From Citrobacter freundii (GTDB taxonomy: Bacteria; Bacteroidota; Bacteroidia; Chitinophagales; Chitinophagaceae): a stretch of DNA of 64,000 nucleotides. Under the pieces are notes generated by a model, which saw nothing but the letters and a program-made list of their open reading frames with translations, was not told the DNA's origin and searched no databases. This document shows, in pieces, positions 40,936-49,637 of this stretch; within the stretch, counting starts at the first letter, position 1, and each line of letters starts with the position of its first letter. The DNA lies in contig QFQQ01000014.1 of assembly GCA_003243445.1 (NCBI GenBank), positions 46,172 through 110,171 of the forward strand, written 5' to 3'. The position numbers and the translations under genes were made by a program.

Positions 40936-43914
40936 TTAATTGATCCGGATCAGTTTTAATGATGAGCCATCATTCAGTCTTAAGTAATATGTTCCGGAAT
41001 GCAGTGCAGACACATCGATCGTTTGTTTTTGCTGCACCAGCCTGATCTGTTTCAGCACGCGTCCCTGATTGTCGATCAGCGTTGCAGTGGTATTGATCAG
41101 CCTTGCATCATTCAGTTCAAGAATAACTGAGCCGTTGGCCGGTTGAGGGTATAACTTAGATGCTCCTGCAACAGTGCCGGCATTCCATTCGATCGTTTTT
41201 GAATAAGATGAAGTGCCTGCTTCAATGATCTTGATTCGATAAAAAGCTTTTCCCTTTACAGGATCAAGATCGTCAAACTGGTAGCGGAAAGTTTCAAGAT
41301 CATTTGCTGTTACTGAACCGATGGCAGAAAAATGAATGCCATCTGTGCTGCGTTCAACTTCATATTTCGAGATGCCCGATTGCGATGCAACATCCCAGGT
41401 CAGGCGAACCGCGTCAGAAGAGATTGCCTGCGCGTTGAATGCAACAAGTTTTACGGGTAAAACGATCGATGATTTGAATTCAAGGTAGTTGATATTAAAA
41501 TCATTCGCATCCATCGTCAGCCTGAATGTATGTACGCCACTGCTGATCGAGCCAAGTGATACATTCACTGTTTGCCATGCCTGGAAGCCTCCGGTATTTG
41601 GAACGGCAACAGATCCTGTTACATTCACTCCATCCACTTCAATATGGAATGAACGGCCTGCGCCCGGCGCCGCCACACGAACATCCACTGAATAGGCGGT
41701 TGAGATAGTTGCATTCAATGTATACTCAAGCCATTCCCCATTTGCAACCCATCCGATATTAAATCCTCCATCCGCACAATTCTCGAGATCCACATCTTCA
41801 GTTGTCCGGTACTGATTACCTGCATTGCCTGTTGATGTTTCGTGATAAGCAATACCCTCACCACCGCGGTCGAAATCTTCTGCTTCTATTTTTCCGGGGA
41901 TGTCCATCGGCGTGCCATAGAACGGATTTTGCAAAGAAGAGCTCAATGTATAGTTCGCGGTGTAAGTTGTATTCGTTGCAGGCACGCGAAGACTTTGCGA
42001 AGCAGTACCACCATGCGTCCATGAATCGAACGAGTATACATTATTGTTCAATACCTGTGAAGCCGGGGCCTCGAGGACCAACGCTGAATTCACTACCCAT
42101 GTTTTTGTGTAAGGCGTAACGCCTTCGCTGCCCATGATGAGTTTTAAGCCGGGAATATTTGATTCAGCCGTCAAAACAACTTTATTAGGTTGGATATCTA
42201 CGGAATCGATACCAACACGGCCATCTCCGTCAGTAACAGTCAATAAGATCCTGAACCATACATTAGGAGATGATTCGCCTCCATTATCAGCGGTAAAATT
42301 TCCGTTTGTTACGCCGTTGGGGATCGTTGGTCCGGGGTGCCAGTGCTGGCTTGTGGCATTTTCCTGGTGATAGAATCTCACTTCCCAATGATACGCCGAT
42401 GCGGGAAGCACGCCATCTTCGGCATCCGTTGCGGTACCTGAGAATGATACCTGATCAAGTGCATTCCAGGTTAATGTGTTCAGCGGGCTGGTGATCTGCA
42501 CAACGGGTTTTGCGTTAAATGGCAACACCGTTAGTGTTGCATTGTTGCTTGTTGCAGTACCGTTCGCATTTGTAACAACGCAGCGGTAATTACCTGCATC
42601 TCCGGCAGCAACTGCATTGATCGTGTATGTTGCCGATGTTGCTCCCGGAATATCAGTATTATTGAATTGCCATTGATAATTCAGCGGGATCGCGCCGGAT
42701 GCACTTACGGTGAAGCTTACCGGATCTCCGGTGACAATACTCTGGCTTACCGGCTGATTCACGATCACCGGTGCATCTGTATTGTCATACTCGATCCGCC
42801 ACAGGCTTCCGGTTGTATTATATCTTATGTAGTAAATATTTCCGTCTATGCCAACGCTTGTTCCAAGTATGGAGCCAAAACCTGTGGCAGAAAATTCTTC
42901 ATAGGTAGTTCCGGGGTTTGTAGCATCAACGCTTCTGAACCATGCGGAACACCAGTCGGAAAAATAAAAACGGTTTCTGTACTCTGCCGGATAATTCGTG
43001 GCAGTCGGATTAAAGAACACGCCCGAAGTGATCGCGCAACCCCAGTTAGGGTGCGGATATGAAAATGCAGCAAAGATCGTATTGGCCGCTTGTTGCGGGC
43101 CTGATCTTCCATTCTGATCCCATCCATAATTGTAATTCTTTGCAGGATCAGGATTTGTTACATCATCAATCTCTTCATAATCGCCGCCAACATTCACTAC
43201 AAAGATCTTTCCTGACAATGGATCGAGGCTCATCTTCCATGGATTGCGCATGCCAATCGCCCAGATGCTTCTTTTCTGGCGTGATGCACCGGGTTCGTTA
43301 TAATAAGGATTGCCAGGGGCAGGGTCTCCGTCTTCTGTTAAACGCAGGATCTTACCACGGTATGTATCCAGCATTACAGCCTGTGCCGGCACATTGCTTT
43401 CCCCGATCGCCACATACAGAAAGCCATCTTTGAAAAGCAGGGCGCCTCCGTTATGAAAGCCATTCAGTATCGGATCAAACTGCATGACATTTGTGACCGA
43501 GCTGACCTGGTTGGTTGGCGTAATTACGATCACATCAAGGTTATGAAATGTAGAAGCTGCGTTCGTGTAAAAAAGATAGCACTTACCATTTGTTGCAAAA
43601 TCCGGGTGAAGGGTAATGCCAAGCAGTCCCTGTTCAGCCGCGGTAACAGTACTGACCGTATGCACAGTTGAGACGGTGCCATTCTGGAATACTTTCACTG
43701 CGCCGGATCTTTCGGCTATGAAGATCCGGCCATCGGGAGCATGCACCATCGCTGTGGCTTCATTGATATTATCTCCGGTAAGTTTTTTCTGAATAAATCC
43801 CGGAGGTAATTGTGCGGATGACGCGTTGTATAATAATGTGAAAGCGATCAGCAAAGTTGCCGGCATCAGGGCACGGCAATTGAATGACAAAGTAACAATT
43901 GACAGGAACCTCAT
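40936..43914 (-). CDS. Modular PQQ-type sugar dehydrogenase with Ig, CBM6-like and T9SS domains
   Basis: 992 residues. After a signal peptide (about 1-34, SSAQ) comes a soluble glucose/sorbosone dehydrogenase-type propeller (about 38-380: EATAMVHAPDGRIFIAERSG, LHPDFATNGKCYLFYT, WAIGMRNPWKMSLDP, YNYGWDQNG). An Ig-like domain (about 385-465) and a PKD/FN3-like region (about 468-580) follow, then a short beta module. A CBM6-type carbohydrate-binding module (about 670-825, IEAEDFDRGGEGIAYHE, WVANGEWLEYT) precedes a fibronectin-like module and a type A sorting domain. It is probably a secreted or surface enzyme oxidising sugars on a polysaccharide. PQQ dependence is a family inference. Confidence 0.93.
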   Translation of the reverse strand: MRFLSIVTLSFNCRALMPATLLIAFTLLYNASSAQLPPGFIQKKLTGDNINEATAMVHAPDGRIFIAERSGAVKVFQNGTVSTVHTVSTVTAAEQGLLGITLHPDFATNGKCYLFYTNAASTFHNLDVIVITPTNQVSSVTNVMQFDPILNGFHNGGALLFKDGFLYVAIGESNVPAQAVMLDTYRGKILRLTEDGDPAPGNPYYNEPGASRQKRSIWAIGMRNPWKMSLDPLSGKIFVVNVGGDYEEIDDVTNPDPAKNYNYGWDQNGRSGPQQAANTIFAAFSYPHPNWGCAITSGVFFNPTATNYPAEYRNRFYFSDWCSAWFRSVDATNPGTTYEEFSATGFGSILGTSVGIDGNIYYIRYNTTGSLWRIEYDNTDAPVIVNQPVSQSIVTGDPVSFTVSASGAIPLNYQWQFNNTDIPGATSATYTINAVAAGDAGNYRCVVTNANGTATSNNATLTVLPFNAKPVVQITSPLNTLTWNALDQVSFSGTATDAEDGVLPASAYHWEVRFYHQENATSQHWHPGPTIPNGVTNGNFTADNGGESSPNVWFRILLTVTDGDGRVGIDSVDIQPNKVVLTAESNIPGLKLIMGSEGVTPYTKTWVVNSALVLEAPASQVLNNNVYSFDSWTHGGTASQSLRVPATNTTYTANYTLSSSLQNPFYGTPMDIPGKIEAEDFDRGGEGIAYHETSTGNAGNQYRTTEDVDLENCADGGFNIGWVANGEWLEYTLNATISTAYSVDVRVAAPGAGRSFHIEVDGVNVTGSVAVPNTGGFQAWQTVNVSLGSISSGVHTFRLTMDANDFNINYLEFKSSIVLPVKLVAFNAQAISSDAVRLTWDVASQSGISKYEVERSTDGIHFSAIGSVTANDLETFRYQFDDLDPVKGKAFYRIKIIEAGTSSYSKTIEWNAGTVAGASKLYPQPANGSVILELNDARLINTTATLIDNQGRVLKQIRLVQQKQTIDVSALHSGTYYLRLNDGSSLKLIRIN

Positions 43915-44120
43915 TGCAGTGTGTTTAGTTGATTGCGGAAAGCGAAGACCGGTAATCCGGATGGCTCATGACTGCAAATTGTGTGCAATTGTACCGGTAA
44001 AACAGCCTTGCCTCAATATTAATTTTTGAAACGGGTTTTATTACCAGAGGTATTTACGGCGCGTTATAGACAACGATCAGATCGAAATGTACCAAGCTCA
44101 CTAATTTCTAAGTAGGGGAG
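43915..44120. other. Upstream region of the sugar dehydrogenase gene
   Basis: No gene seen. It contains the 5' control region of the leftward dehydrogenase gene, without a promoter that I can define. Confidence 0.4.
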
Positions 44121-44175
44121 AGCCGACCGCAGAGGAAGGACCACGGACCGCCGACCGCGGACCGCAGACGATGCG
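44121..44175 (+). repeat. GACCGCGGACC-type repeat (forward)
   Basis: Irregular units GACCGCAGA, GGACCACGGACCGCCGACC and GCGGACCGCAGACG, related to 20394-20445. They are the inverse of the motif inside the tandem array that follows. Confidence 0.7.
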
Positions 44176-44220
44176 TTAGGAAGGTACACTCTATGTATCA
44201 TTGAAATATTGTCGCTACAC

Positions 44221-44530
44221 TTCGATGATGAGATGTATTTGCCTTCACTAAACGACCGTCTGCGGTCCGCGGTCTGCGGTCCGTGGCCGATCCATCCCTA
44301 AGGAATCTTCAACATATCACAGCGCTATTCATCCTAATACTTCTCTGATGAGATGTATTTGCCTTCACTAAACGACCGTCTGCGGTCCGCGGTTGCGGTC
44401 CGTGGCCGATCCATCCCTAAGGAATCTTCAACGTATCACAGCGCTATTCATCCTAATACTTCTATGATGAAATGTATTTGCCTTCACTAAACGACCGTCT
44501 GCGGTCCGCGGTCGGCGGTCCGTGGTCCCT
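44221..44530 (+). repeat. Tandem repeat, 120-base unit, about 2.6 copies
   Basis: Units start at 44221, 44341 and 44460. Each contains ATGTATTTGCCTTCACTAAA, then a CCGTCTGCGGTCCGCGGT core, then GGCCGATCCATCCCTAAGG. Copies 1 and 2 differ at only a few positions; the third is cut short and diverges at 44525. Each unit carries the inverse of the GACCGC repeat just upstream, so large hairpins are possible. Confidence 0.9.
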
Positions 44531-44621
44531 CCAATTTAAATCCCCCCAAGGCAACCCCCTCACTCTCTTTCCCGATTCAACAATACGCCACCCTTTATTT
44601 ACTCACGCTAAAAATTAAACC

Positions 44622-45533
44622 ATGACGATCCTGAATCATGGCCGGGCTTTTTTGTATAGAAAAAGCTCCAGGTCTTTCTTTGTTCTGACGATTGCACTCT
44701 CTGCAACATTATTGTTTTCATCCTGCAGTGATGATAACGATAATCCGCCTGCGGCGCAGGCAAAAGTGCAGTTAAGAACTGATGCGGCACTTGGCAGTGT
44801 GCTGACTGATAATTCAAATCATACGCTTTACAGTTTCGCCAATGATTTCAATGGTGAAAACAATTGCTCCGGCGGTTGCGCAGCGGTATGGCCGATCTTT
44901 TATGCAGGCGATAACCTGACGCAGGTTATGTTGGGTACCGGTCTTGATCTGGCTGATTTCGGAACCGTGACTACCGCTGCAGGAAAACAAACGACCTATA
45001 AAGGCTGGCCGCTTTACTATTATGCGCCGGCCGTCGGCGGTTCAAACACACCTGAAGCTGCGGGCGAGAACAAAGGCGAAGGAATAGGAGGGATCTGGCA
45101 TGTGGCAAAGCCTGATTATACGATCCGGTTGCTGAATAATCAGCTGACAGGTAATGACGGTAAGAACTACACCAGTGCTTATGTGGAAGGTACGGGCAAG
45201 ACCCTTTATTTTACAGATGCAAAAGGAGCTGCCATTTATTCTTTCTCAAAAGACAAACAGAATAAAAACAATTTTACGGCCGCCGATTTCTCCAACAATG
45301 GCGTCTGGCCGATCTATGAAACCGACCAGGTGGTAGTGCCATCCACGCTGGATAAAACGCAGTTTGGCTCTATCACCGTTTTTGGCAAAAAACAGCTGAC
45401 CTATAAAGGCTGGCCACTTTACTACTTCGGCGCCGACAACAAACTTAGGGGTTCTAACAAAGGCGTGAGTGTTCCGACACCCGGCATCTGGCCGGTGGGG
45501 GTAAAGGATGCGCCAGTTGCTCCTGTACCCTGA
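44622..45533 (+). CDS. Lipoprotein with two secreted-repeat (Y-x4-D type) domains
   Basis: 303 residues with a signal and lipobox (LLFSSCSDDND, Cys near 35). Two halves repeat the same pattern: GSVLTDNSNHTLYSFANDFNGENNCSGGCAAVWPIFY with LTYKGWPLYYYAPA, then GKTLYFTDAKGAAIYSFSKDKQNKNNF with VWPIYE and LTYKGWPLYYFGADN. This is the secreted repeat lipoprotein family (lipoprotein_15 type), periplasmic or surface proteins of unknown role. The N-terminal basic stretch before the hydrophobic core is long, and the start may be internal. Confidence 0.88.
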   Translation: MTILNHGRAFLYRKSSRSFFVLTIALSATLLFSSCSDDNDNPPAAQAKVQLRTDAALGSVLTDNSNHTLYSFANDFNGENNCSGGCAAVWPIFYAGDNLTQVMLGTGLDLADFGTVTTAAGKQTTYKGWPLYYYAPAVGGSNTPEAAGENKGEGIGGIWHVAKPDYTIRLLNNQLTGNDGKNYTSAYVEGTGKTLYFTDAKGAAIYSFSKDKQNKNNFTAADFSNNGVWPIYETDQVVVPSTLDKTQFGSITVFGKKQLTYKGWPLYYFGADNKLRGSNKGVSVPTPGIWPVGVKDAPVAPVP

Positions 45534-45557
45534 TGAAAAAAACTTGTGATGAGTTGT

Positions 45558-45593
45558 GTGAGGCTTCCGGTGTACGTGAAGCCTCACGTTTTT
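45558..45593 (+). terminator. Terminator after the lipoprotein gene
   Basis: Perfect ten-base arms GTGAGGCTTC/GAAGCCTCAC with a ten-base loop, followed by GTTTTTGG. Confidence 0.8.
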
Positions 45594-45606
45594 GGGGAAA
45601 GCAAAT

Positions 45607-45690
45607 GTTTCAGAGGTTTTGGAGGTTCCAGAAGTTCCAGGGGTTCCAGGAGTTCCAGACGTTCCAGAAGTTCCAGAAGTACCAGGGGGG
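45607..45690 (+). repeat. GTTCCAGAA minisatellite
   Basis: About nine imperfect copies of a nine-base unit (GTTCCAGAA, GTTCCAGGG, GTTCCAGGA, GTTCCAGAC). A similar GGTTTGAGA array lies at 50985-51045. Confidence 0.85.
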
Positions 45691-45799
45691 GCGGAGCTCT
45701 AGAGGCGTTAGTTGAAAGGATTGAATAGATGAATGATGCTGGCTGCGTTATAAGTGGTCACCGATCGGGATCGGTTTCGATTTTTTCTGATCGACAATA

Positions 45800-45985
45800 T
45801 TACTTTAGATAAGTCTTCTGATCTAAAGAAAATGATTGAGTCATGATCTGAACCGGCATTTTTACTTTAGATATCTTCCGGTTTAAGCAGACATGACAAA
45901 CAACCCATCTTTATTTCTTCTGTTATTTGAGTTATCTTTCTTAACTTGTATCTAATCAGTTTGTTTTGATCTCGACTTAAAGTAA
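45800..45985. promoter_or_regulatory. Three TTACTTTAGAT-like sites upstream of the TonB-C-like gene
   Basis: CTTTAGAT (45803-45810) and ATCTAAAG (45821-45828) form an inverted repeat with a ten-base spacer. TTACTTTAGATA occurs again at 45862-45873, and a relative in the opposite orientation (ACTTAAAGTAA) lies at 45975-45985. They may be binding sites for an unknown regulator. The rest of the 45.6-46.1 kb spacer has no gene. Confidence 0.4.
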
Positions 45986-46103
45986 TTGTGAAGATCCTAA
46001 CATCTTTGCTTTTAAATTGCATGAAATTGGACTGATGATTGATGTAAATTGCTGCTTACTTGCATCAACGGATAGATATTCAAATCGCAAATATTATACT
46101 GTT

Positions 46104-46757
46104 ATGAAACCGGTTCTTGTTTTTGCTTTGCTGGCTTTGGGCATGTCTGTAAAAGCCCAGTCGCTGAAGGAAACACTGTTCAGTGGTAAATTGAAATCTG
46201 ATACGGGGTCGGTGGTCCGGAAATCGGACGACCTGTCGGCCAAGATCGATACAGCTGCGCGCAAAAAGCCGGCTCCGGTTGTGGAAACAGCGCAGGTGGT
46301 AACAGCTTCCCTGGATGCATCCGGCAATATTGTTACTACGGCCGTAACTCCTGATGGCACCGTGCCAAGAACAACGAACGTGTTACCTGGCGGCAATAAT
46401 ACTACGGCCGTCACTTCAACAGTAGATTCTGCCGGAAATCCGGTGGCTGCTGCACCGCGGGATAATAACGCTGTCTGGAAAGATTATATGGACGAATTCA
46501 CTACTACGCTTAGAACCGATGTTGCGAATTCCAAAAAAGTGAAAAGCGGAACATATTCTGTACTCATCGAATATGAGATCGGGGTAGATGGTCAGGTGAC
46601 TGTAAGCAATGTGAACGTGGCTCCCGAGAATTCATTTATCGCAGACCAGGTGAAGGAAAGGATCACATTAACTGCTCCACGTATGACCCCGCTGCTCGGT
46701 ACAAATGGAAAACCACGTAAGGCGGTTAAAAAACAAACGATCACTATTTCGAAATAA
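46104..46757 (+). CDS. Exported protein with TonB C-terminal-like domain
   Basis: 217 residues from the ATG that starts a signal peptide (MKPVLVFALLALGMSVKAQ); the 29-residue in-frame extension is not used. The middle (about 45-135) is Thr/Val/Pro-rich and low complexity. The C-terminal about 85 residues (SGTYSVLIEYEIGVDGQVTVSNV ... RMTPLLGTNGKPRKAVKKQTITI) resemble a TonB C-terminal beta domain. Without a membrane anchor it is unlikely to be a working energy transducer and may bind a partner in the periplasm. Confidence 0.8.
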   Translation: MKPVLVFALLALGMSVKAQSLKETLFSGKLKSDTGSVVRKSDDLSAKIDTAARKKPAPVVETAQVVTASLDASGNIVTTAVTPDGTVPRTTNVLPGGNNTTAVTSTVDSAGNPVAAAPRDNNAVWKDYMDEFTTTLRTDVANSKKVKSGTYSVLIEYEIGVDGQVTVSNVNVAPENSFIADQVKERITLTAPRMTPLLGTNGKPRKAVKKQTITISK

Positions 46758-46782
46758 TACCAGTTGGCTTAATTGGAAATGA

Positions 46783-46817
46783 AAAGGCGTAAGATGATCT
46801 TCTTACGCCTTTCTTTT
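46783..46817. terminator. Bidirectional terminator between convergent genes
   Basis: Perfect 12-base arms AAAGGCGTAAGA/TCTTACGCCTTT with a six-base loop and T-rich 3' side. It sits in the 59-base gap between the TonB-C-like gene and the SDR. Confidence 0.85.
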
Positions 46818-47719
46818 TATGCGGGATATTTGATCCCGGTAACTTCCTCTGCAAACTGCCAAAGCTTGCCGGCAACCTTCAGATCTGCTCCGTGTGGCGC
46901 GATCTCAAATTTTGCCGGGTAACCACGGTAGCCTCCATCCTGATCCGGACTGTAAAAATCGCCTCCTGCAGCATCCGGCGAGGTGGCTGCCATCAGTGAG
47001 GGCAACGCTCCCTGCCAGGGTTCCATCAGATCGCCTACGCGCGCAACCGCCGCCTCATAGTCTGCCGCCGGCATATACCTTGCTAATTCCGTTCTGTTTG
47101 CGCCGGGTTGCGCCGCAATTGACATTACCTGTCCTTTGCCTGCATCGATCCGGCGTTGGAGCTCCAGCGTAAACAGGATATTCGCCAGTTTGCTTTGTGC
47201 ATATTCACGCATTGGCTCGTACGATTTCTCAGAATAAAGATTTTCAAAATCGATCGCACCACGCAGATAAGCCATGCTGCTCACATTTACCACTCTTGAT
47301 CCCGGTGTGGCATTTAATAATGGATAGAGATGACCTGTGAGGGCAAAATGACCGATGAAGTTGACGCCAAATTGCAACTCAAAACCATCTGCGGTTTTAG
47401 AAGCCGGAGGCACCATTACTCCGGCATTGTTGATCAATACATCAAGCCGTGAGTGCTGTTGCAAAAAATCTTCAGCGTATTGCTTAACTGCTGCGAGATC
47501 CGAAAGATCCAGTATACCGATCTTTAATTGACCGGTACCTTCATGCCCGCGTATTTTTTCCGCGGCTGTTATCGCATTTTCTTTATTCCTGCATGCGAGT
47601 ACCACATAAGCGCCTTTTTCATAAAAGGCCAGGGCTGTTTCAAATCCGATCCCGGTATTGGCACCGGTGATCATTACTGTTTTACCCGATTGATCGGGCA
47701 TATCATTTTTAGTCCACAT
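46817..47719 (-). CDS. SDR-family oxidoreductase (retinol dehydrogenase/WW-domain oxidoreductase-like)
   Basis: 300 residues from the ATG of MWTKNDMPDQSGKT; an upstream TTG adds nine residues and is less likely. VMITGANTGIGFETALAF, VLACRNKENA, VLINNAGVM, NFIGHFALTGHL, VNVSSMA and YAQSKLAN form the complete set for the extended retinol dehydrogenase-like branch of SDRs. It would act on small carbonyl or alcohol substrates with NADP. It is transcribed alone. Confidence 0.93.
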   Translation of the reverse strand: MWTKNDMPDQSGKTVMITGANTGIGFETALAFYEKGAYVVLACRNKENAITAAEKIRGHEGTGQLKIGILDLSDLAAVKQYAEDFLQQHSRLDVLINNAGVMVPPASKTADGFELQFGVNFIGHFALTGHLYPLLNATPGSRVVNVSSMAYLRGAIDFENLYSEKSYEPMREYAQSKLANILFTLELQRRIDAGKGQVMSIAAQPGANRTELARYMPAADYEAAVARVGDLMEPWQGALPSLMAATSPDAAGGDFYSPDQDGGYRGYPAKFEIAPHGADLKVAGKLWQFAEEVTGIKYPA

Positions 47720-47809
47720 AGATGTTATTTTAAATGCAAAGTTCAATGCAAAAGAAAAAAAGCAGTTGCGGATATGACACTAAAACTTACTCAATTCAAA
47801 CATTCAAAT

Positions 47810-47860
47810 GATACGCGAATGAGCGCGGATGTGCACGGATATTCACGGATAGTGGCTGCG
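47810..47860. repeat. ACGCGAATGAGCGCGGATG-type repeat
   Basis: Four imperfect 11-base units (GCGAATGAGCG, GGATGTGCACG, GATATTCACG) of the dispersed ATTACACGGAT family, between divergent genes. Confidence 0.55.
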
Positions 47861-47980
47861 GGAATGGAAGCGTTATGGTGAACAGGAAATTGATTGAAAA
47901 TGGGTTGTATTAAACTTTTGAAGTGATAAGATTTTCAGCCATTAAACGTTTATCTTACAACCATCCTTAACCCTTGCATA

Positions 47981-48940
47981 ATGGATTTTTCGACTGCACT
48001 TAATTTTAAACAGGCTATTGCCTCTGTGTTCTTCAAGACGATCAGGTCTGCGAAGCGAATTATTTCTTTTAGTCCTGCTGTGTCCCCTGTTGGCGCCAAC
48101 ATTCAGAAATCACTGATGGAAAGTGTAAATGGTATTGGAGTGGGGCAGAAGTTGAACGGAGATAGTTTTATAAAAGTATTGACGCGGGATAAATTAAGGC
48201 TGACGCCTTCCGCTTTGTCGAAGTTTTATGGCATGTCCGCAGCTGATATAGTGATCGAGGAAGCCGGGCTGATCAGATTGCGAACGCCAACAGGTCTGCA
48301 CCGGCCGGCATTTCCCGGTATTTCCGTTGCACACTATAAGGTAACTGCAGGCACATTAGGTTGTTTTGTGGAGGATGAAAAAAAGAAGACCTATATCCTT
48401 AGTAATAATCATGTGCTGGCAAACAGTAACCGGGGTAAATATAAAGACGCGATCCTTCAGCCGGGACTGATGGATGGTGGAAAGAAGACAAAAGACATCA
48501 TTGCAGAATTGTCTTATCTGGTAGAACTGGACCGGTCCGGCCTCAATCGCATGGATGCTGCGATCGCTGAAGTATTACCTGAAATGAAATACGATTTTGC
48601 ATTCGGCAAGAAAAAGATCAATGGCATTACTGATCCGGTGAATGGAGTGAAAGTGGAAAAGCTTGGCCGCAGCACCGGACATACAAAGGGCCGGATCACC
48701 ACCCGTAATCTTGATATACAGGTTGACTTCGATGGCAAAGCGGTTGATTTCATCGATCAGTTTGAGGTAAAAGGCAATCGGGGAACCATGTTTTGCGATG
48801 CCGGCGATTCGGGAGCGCTTATCTATCAGAAAGATACGATGAAAGCCGTCGGTCTTCTATTTGCCGGTACCGAGGATGGTACCACCTTTGCAACACCGAT
48901 AGGAGAGGTCCTCGATACCTTTTCAGTCAGAATTTTATAA
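47981..48940 (+). CDS. Trypsin-like serine protease (NAL1-like)
   Basis: 319 residues. The catalytic triad is visible: His144 (SNNHVLAN), Asp192 (RMDAAIAEV) and Ser277 (DAGDSGAL), with GAL-type substrate-pocket residues and a C-terminal TTFATPI segment. This pattern fits the NAL1-like trypsin-fold proteases. The first about 100 residues contain a small alpha/beta module (GIGVGQKLNG-x-x-FIKVL to IVIEEAG) that may act as a pro- or regulatory domain. No signal peptide is obvious, so it may act in the cytoplasm. The stop is nine bases from a small gene that resembles its N-terminal module. Confidence 0.9.
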   Translation: MDFSTALNFKQAIASVFFKTIRSAKRIISFSPAVSPVGANIQKSLMESVNGIGVGQKLNGDSFIKVLTRDKLRLTPSALSKFYGMSAADIVIEEAGLIRLRTPTGLHRPAFPGISVAHYKVTAGTLGCFVEDEKKKTYILSNNHVLANSNRGKYKDAILQPGLMDGGKKTKDIIAELSYLVELDRSGLNRMDAAIAEVLPEMKYDFAFGKKKINGITDPVNGVKVEKLGRSTGHTKGRITTRNLDIQVDFDGKAVDFIDQFEVKGNRGTMFCDAGDSGALIYQKDTMKAVGLLFAGTEDGTTFATPIGEVLDTFSVRIL

Positions 48941-48949
48941 TTTTACCGC

Positions 48950-49162
48950 ATGGCAGCCATCACCACAGTTAAACGTGAACTATATAACCAGCTGAAGGAT
49001 CAGCGCGGTGTGATCGGCGCGGGTATTAAAGACAATGGTAAGTCTGAGTACATTGTCATATTCGTACAAAATCTTACGGCAAGATTGCTTGCGAAGATCC
49101 CAAAAGAATTCAAGGGGGTGAAGGTTAAGACGGAGAGGAAGACGGTCGCCAAAGCGTTGTGA
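48950..49162 (+). CDS. Small protein resembling the protease N-terminal module
   Basis: 70 residues: RGVIGAGIKDNGKSEYIVIFVQ followed by LAKIPKEFKGVKVKTER. This aligns by eye with residues about 45-95 of the preceding protease (NGIGVGQKLNGDSFIKVL and IVIEEAG). It is translated from the same mRNA after a nine-base gap and may inhibit or regulate the protease in trans. Its 3' three quarters are repeated twice downstream in broken form. Confidence 0.75.
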   Translation: MAAITTVKRELYNQLKDQRGVIGAGIKDNGKSEYIVIFVQNLTARLLAKIPKEFKGVKVKTERKTVAKAL

Positions 49163-49560
49163 TTACACGGATTGTATTACACGGATTACGCGAATTATTC
49201 CTGCTCTAAGGAAACCAGATAAAGACAACGGAAAGTCTGAATGCATTGTCATATTCGTGAAGAATCTACGGCAAGACTACTTGCGAAGATCCCAAAAGAA
49301 TTCAAGGGTGTGAAGGTTAAGACGGAGAGGAAGATGGTCGCGAAAGCATTGTGATTACACGGATTTTATTACACGGATTACGCGAATTATTCCTGCTCTG
49401 AGGAAACCAGATAAAGACAGCGGAAAGTCTGAATGCATTGTCATATTCGTGAAGAATCTACGGCAAGACTACTTGCGAAAATCCCAAAAGAATTCAAGGG
49501 TGTGAAGGTTAGGACGGAGAGGAAGACGGTTGCGGCCACACGGATTTTATAACACCAATT
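49028..49560 (+). repeat. Tandem duplication, 192-base unit, about 2.8 copies
   Basis: Units begin at 49028 (inside the small gene), 49221 and 49413, each with the AAAGACAACGGAAAGTCTGA start, the coding-type middle and the ATTACACGGATT/ACGCGAATTATTCCTGCTCT tail. Copies 2 and 3 are closer to each other than to copy 1. Confidence 0.92.
49221..49540 (+). pseudogene. Two broken copies of the small protease-linked gene
   Basis: Copies 2 and 3 of the 192-base repeat lack the 5' end of the gene, and both miss one T (AATCTACGG instead of AATCTTACGG), which shifts the frame. The shared deletion shows that copy 3 arose from copy 2 or vice versa after the damage. Confidence 0.85.
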
Positions 49561-49637
49561 ACGCGAATTATCTCCGTTCTAAGGAAAACAATTCGCGTAA
49601 TCCGTGTAATACAATCCGCGTAATCAAATCGGCGTAA
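49545..49637. repeat. ATTACGCGAATTA-type inverted repeats
   Basis: Forward units (ACGCGAATTAT) face inverted ones (AATTCGCGTAATCCGTGTAAT, then AATCGGCGTAATCAC), ending at the stop of the next leftward gene. Confidence 0.65.

Noticed and set aside
40712..40939. 75-codon frame before the sugar dehydrogenase stop
   Set aside because: It runs through two terminator hairpins and shows no protein-like composition.
44221..44530. Possible CRISPR array
   Set aside because: Whole 120-base units repeat including the intervening part, so there are no variable spacers, and no cas gene is near.
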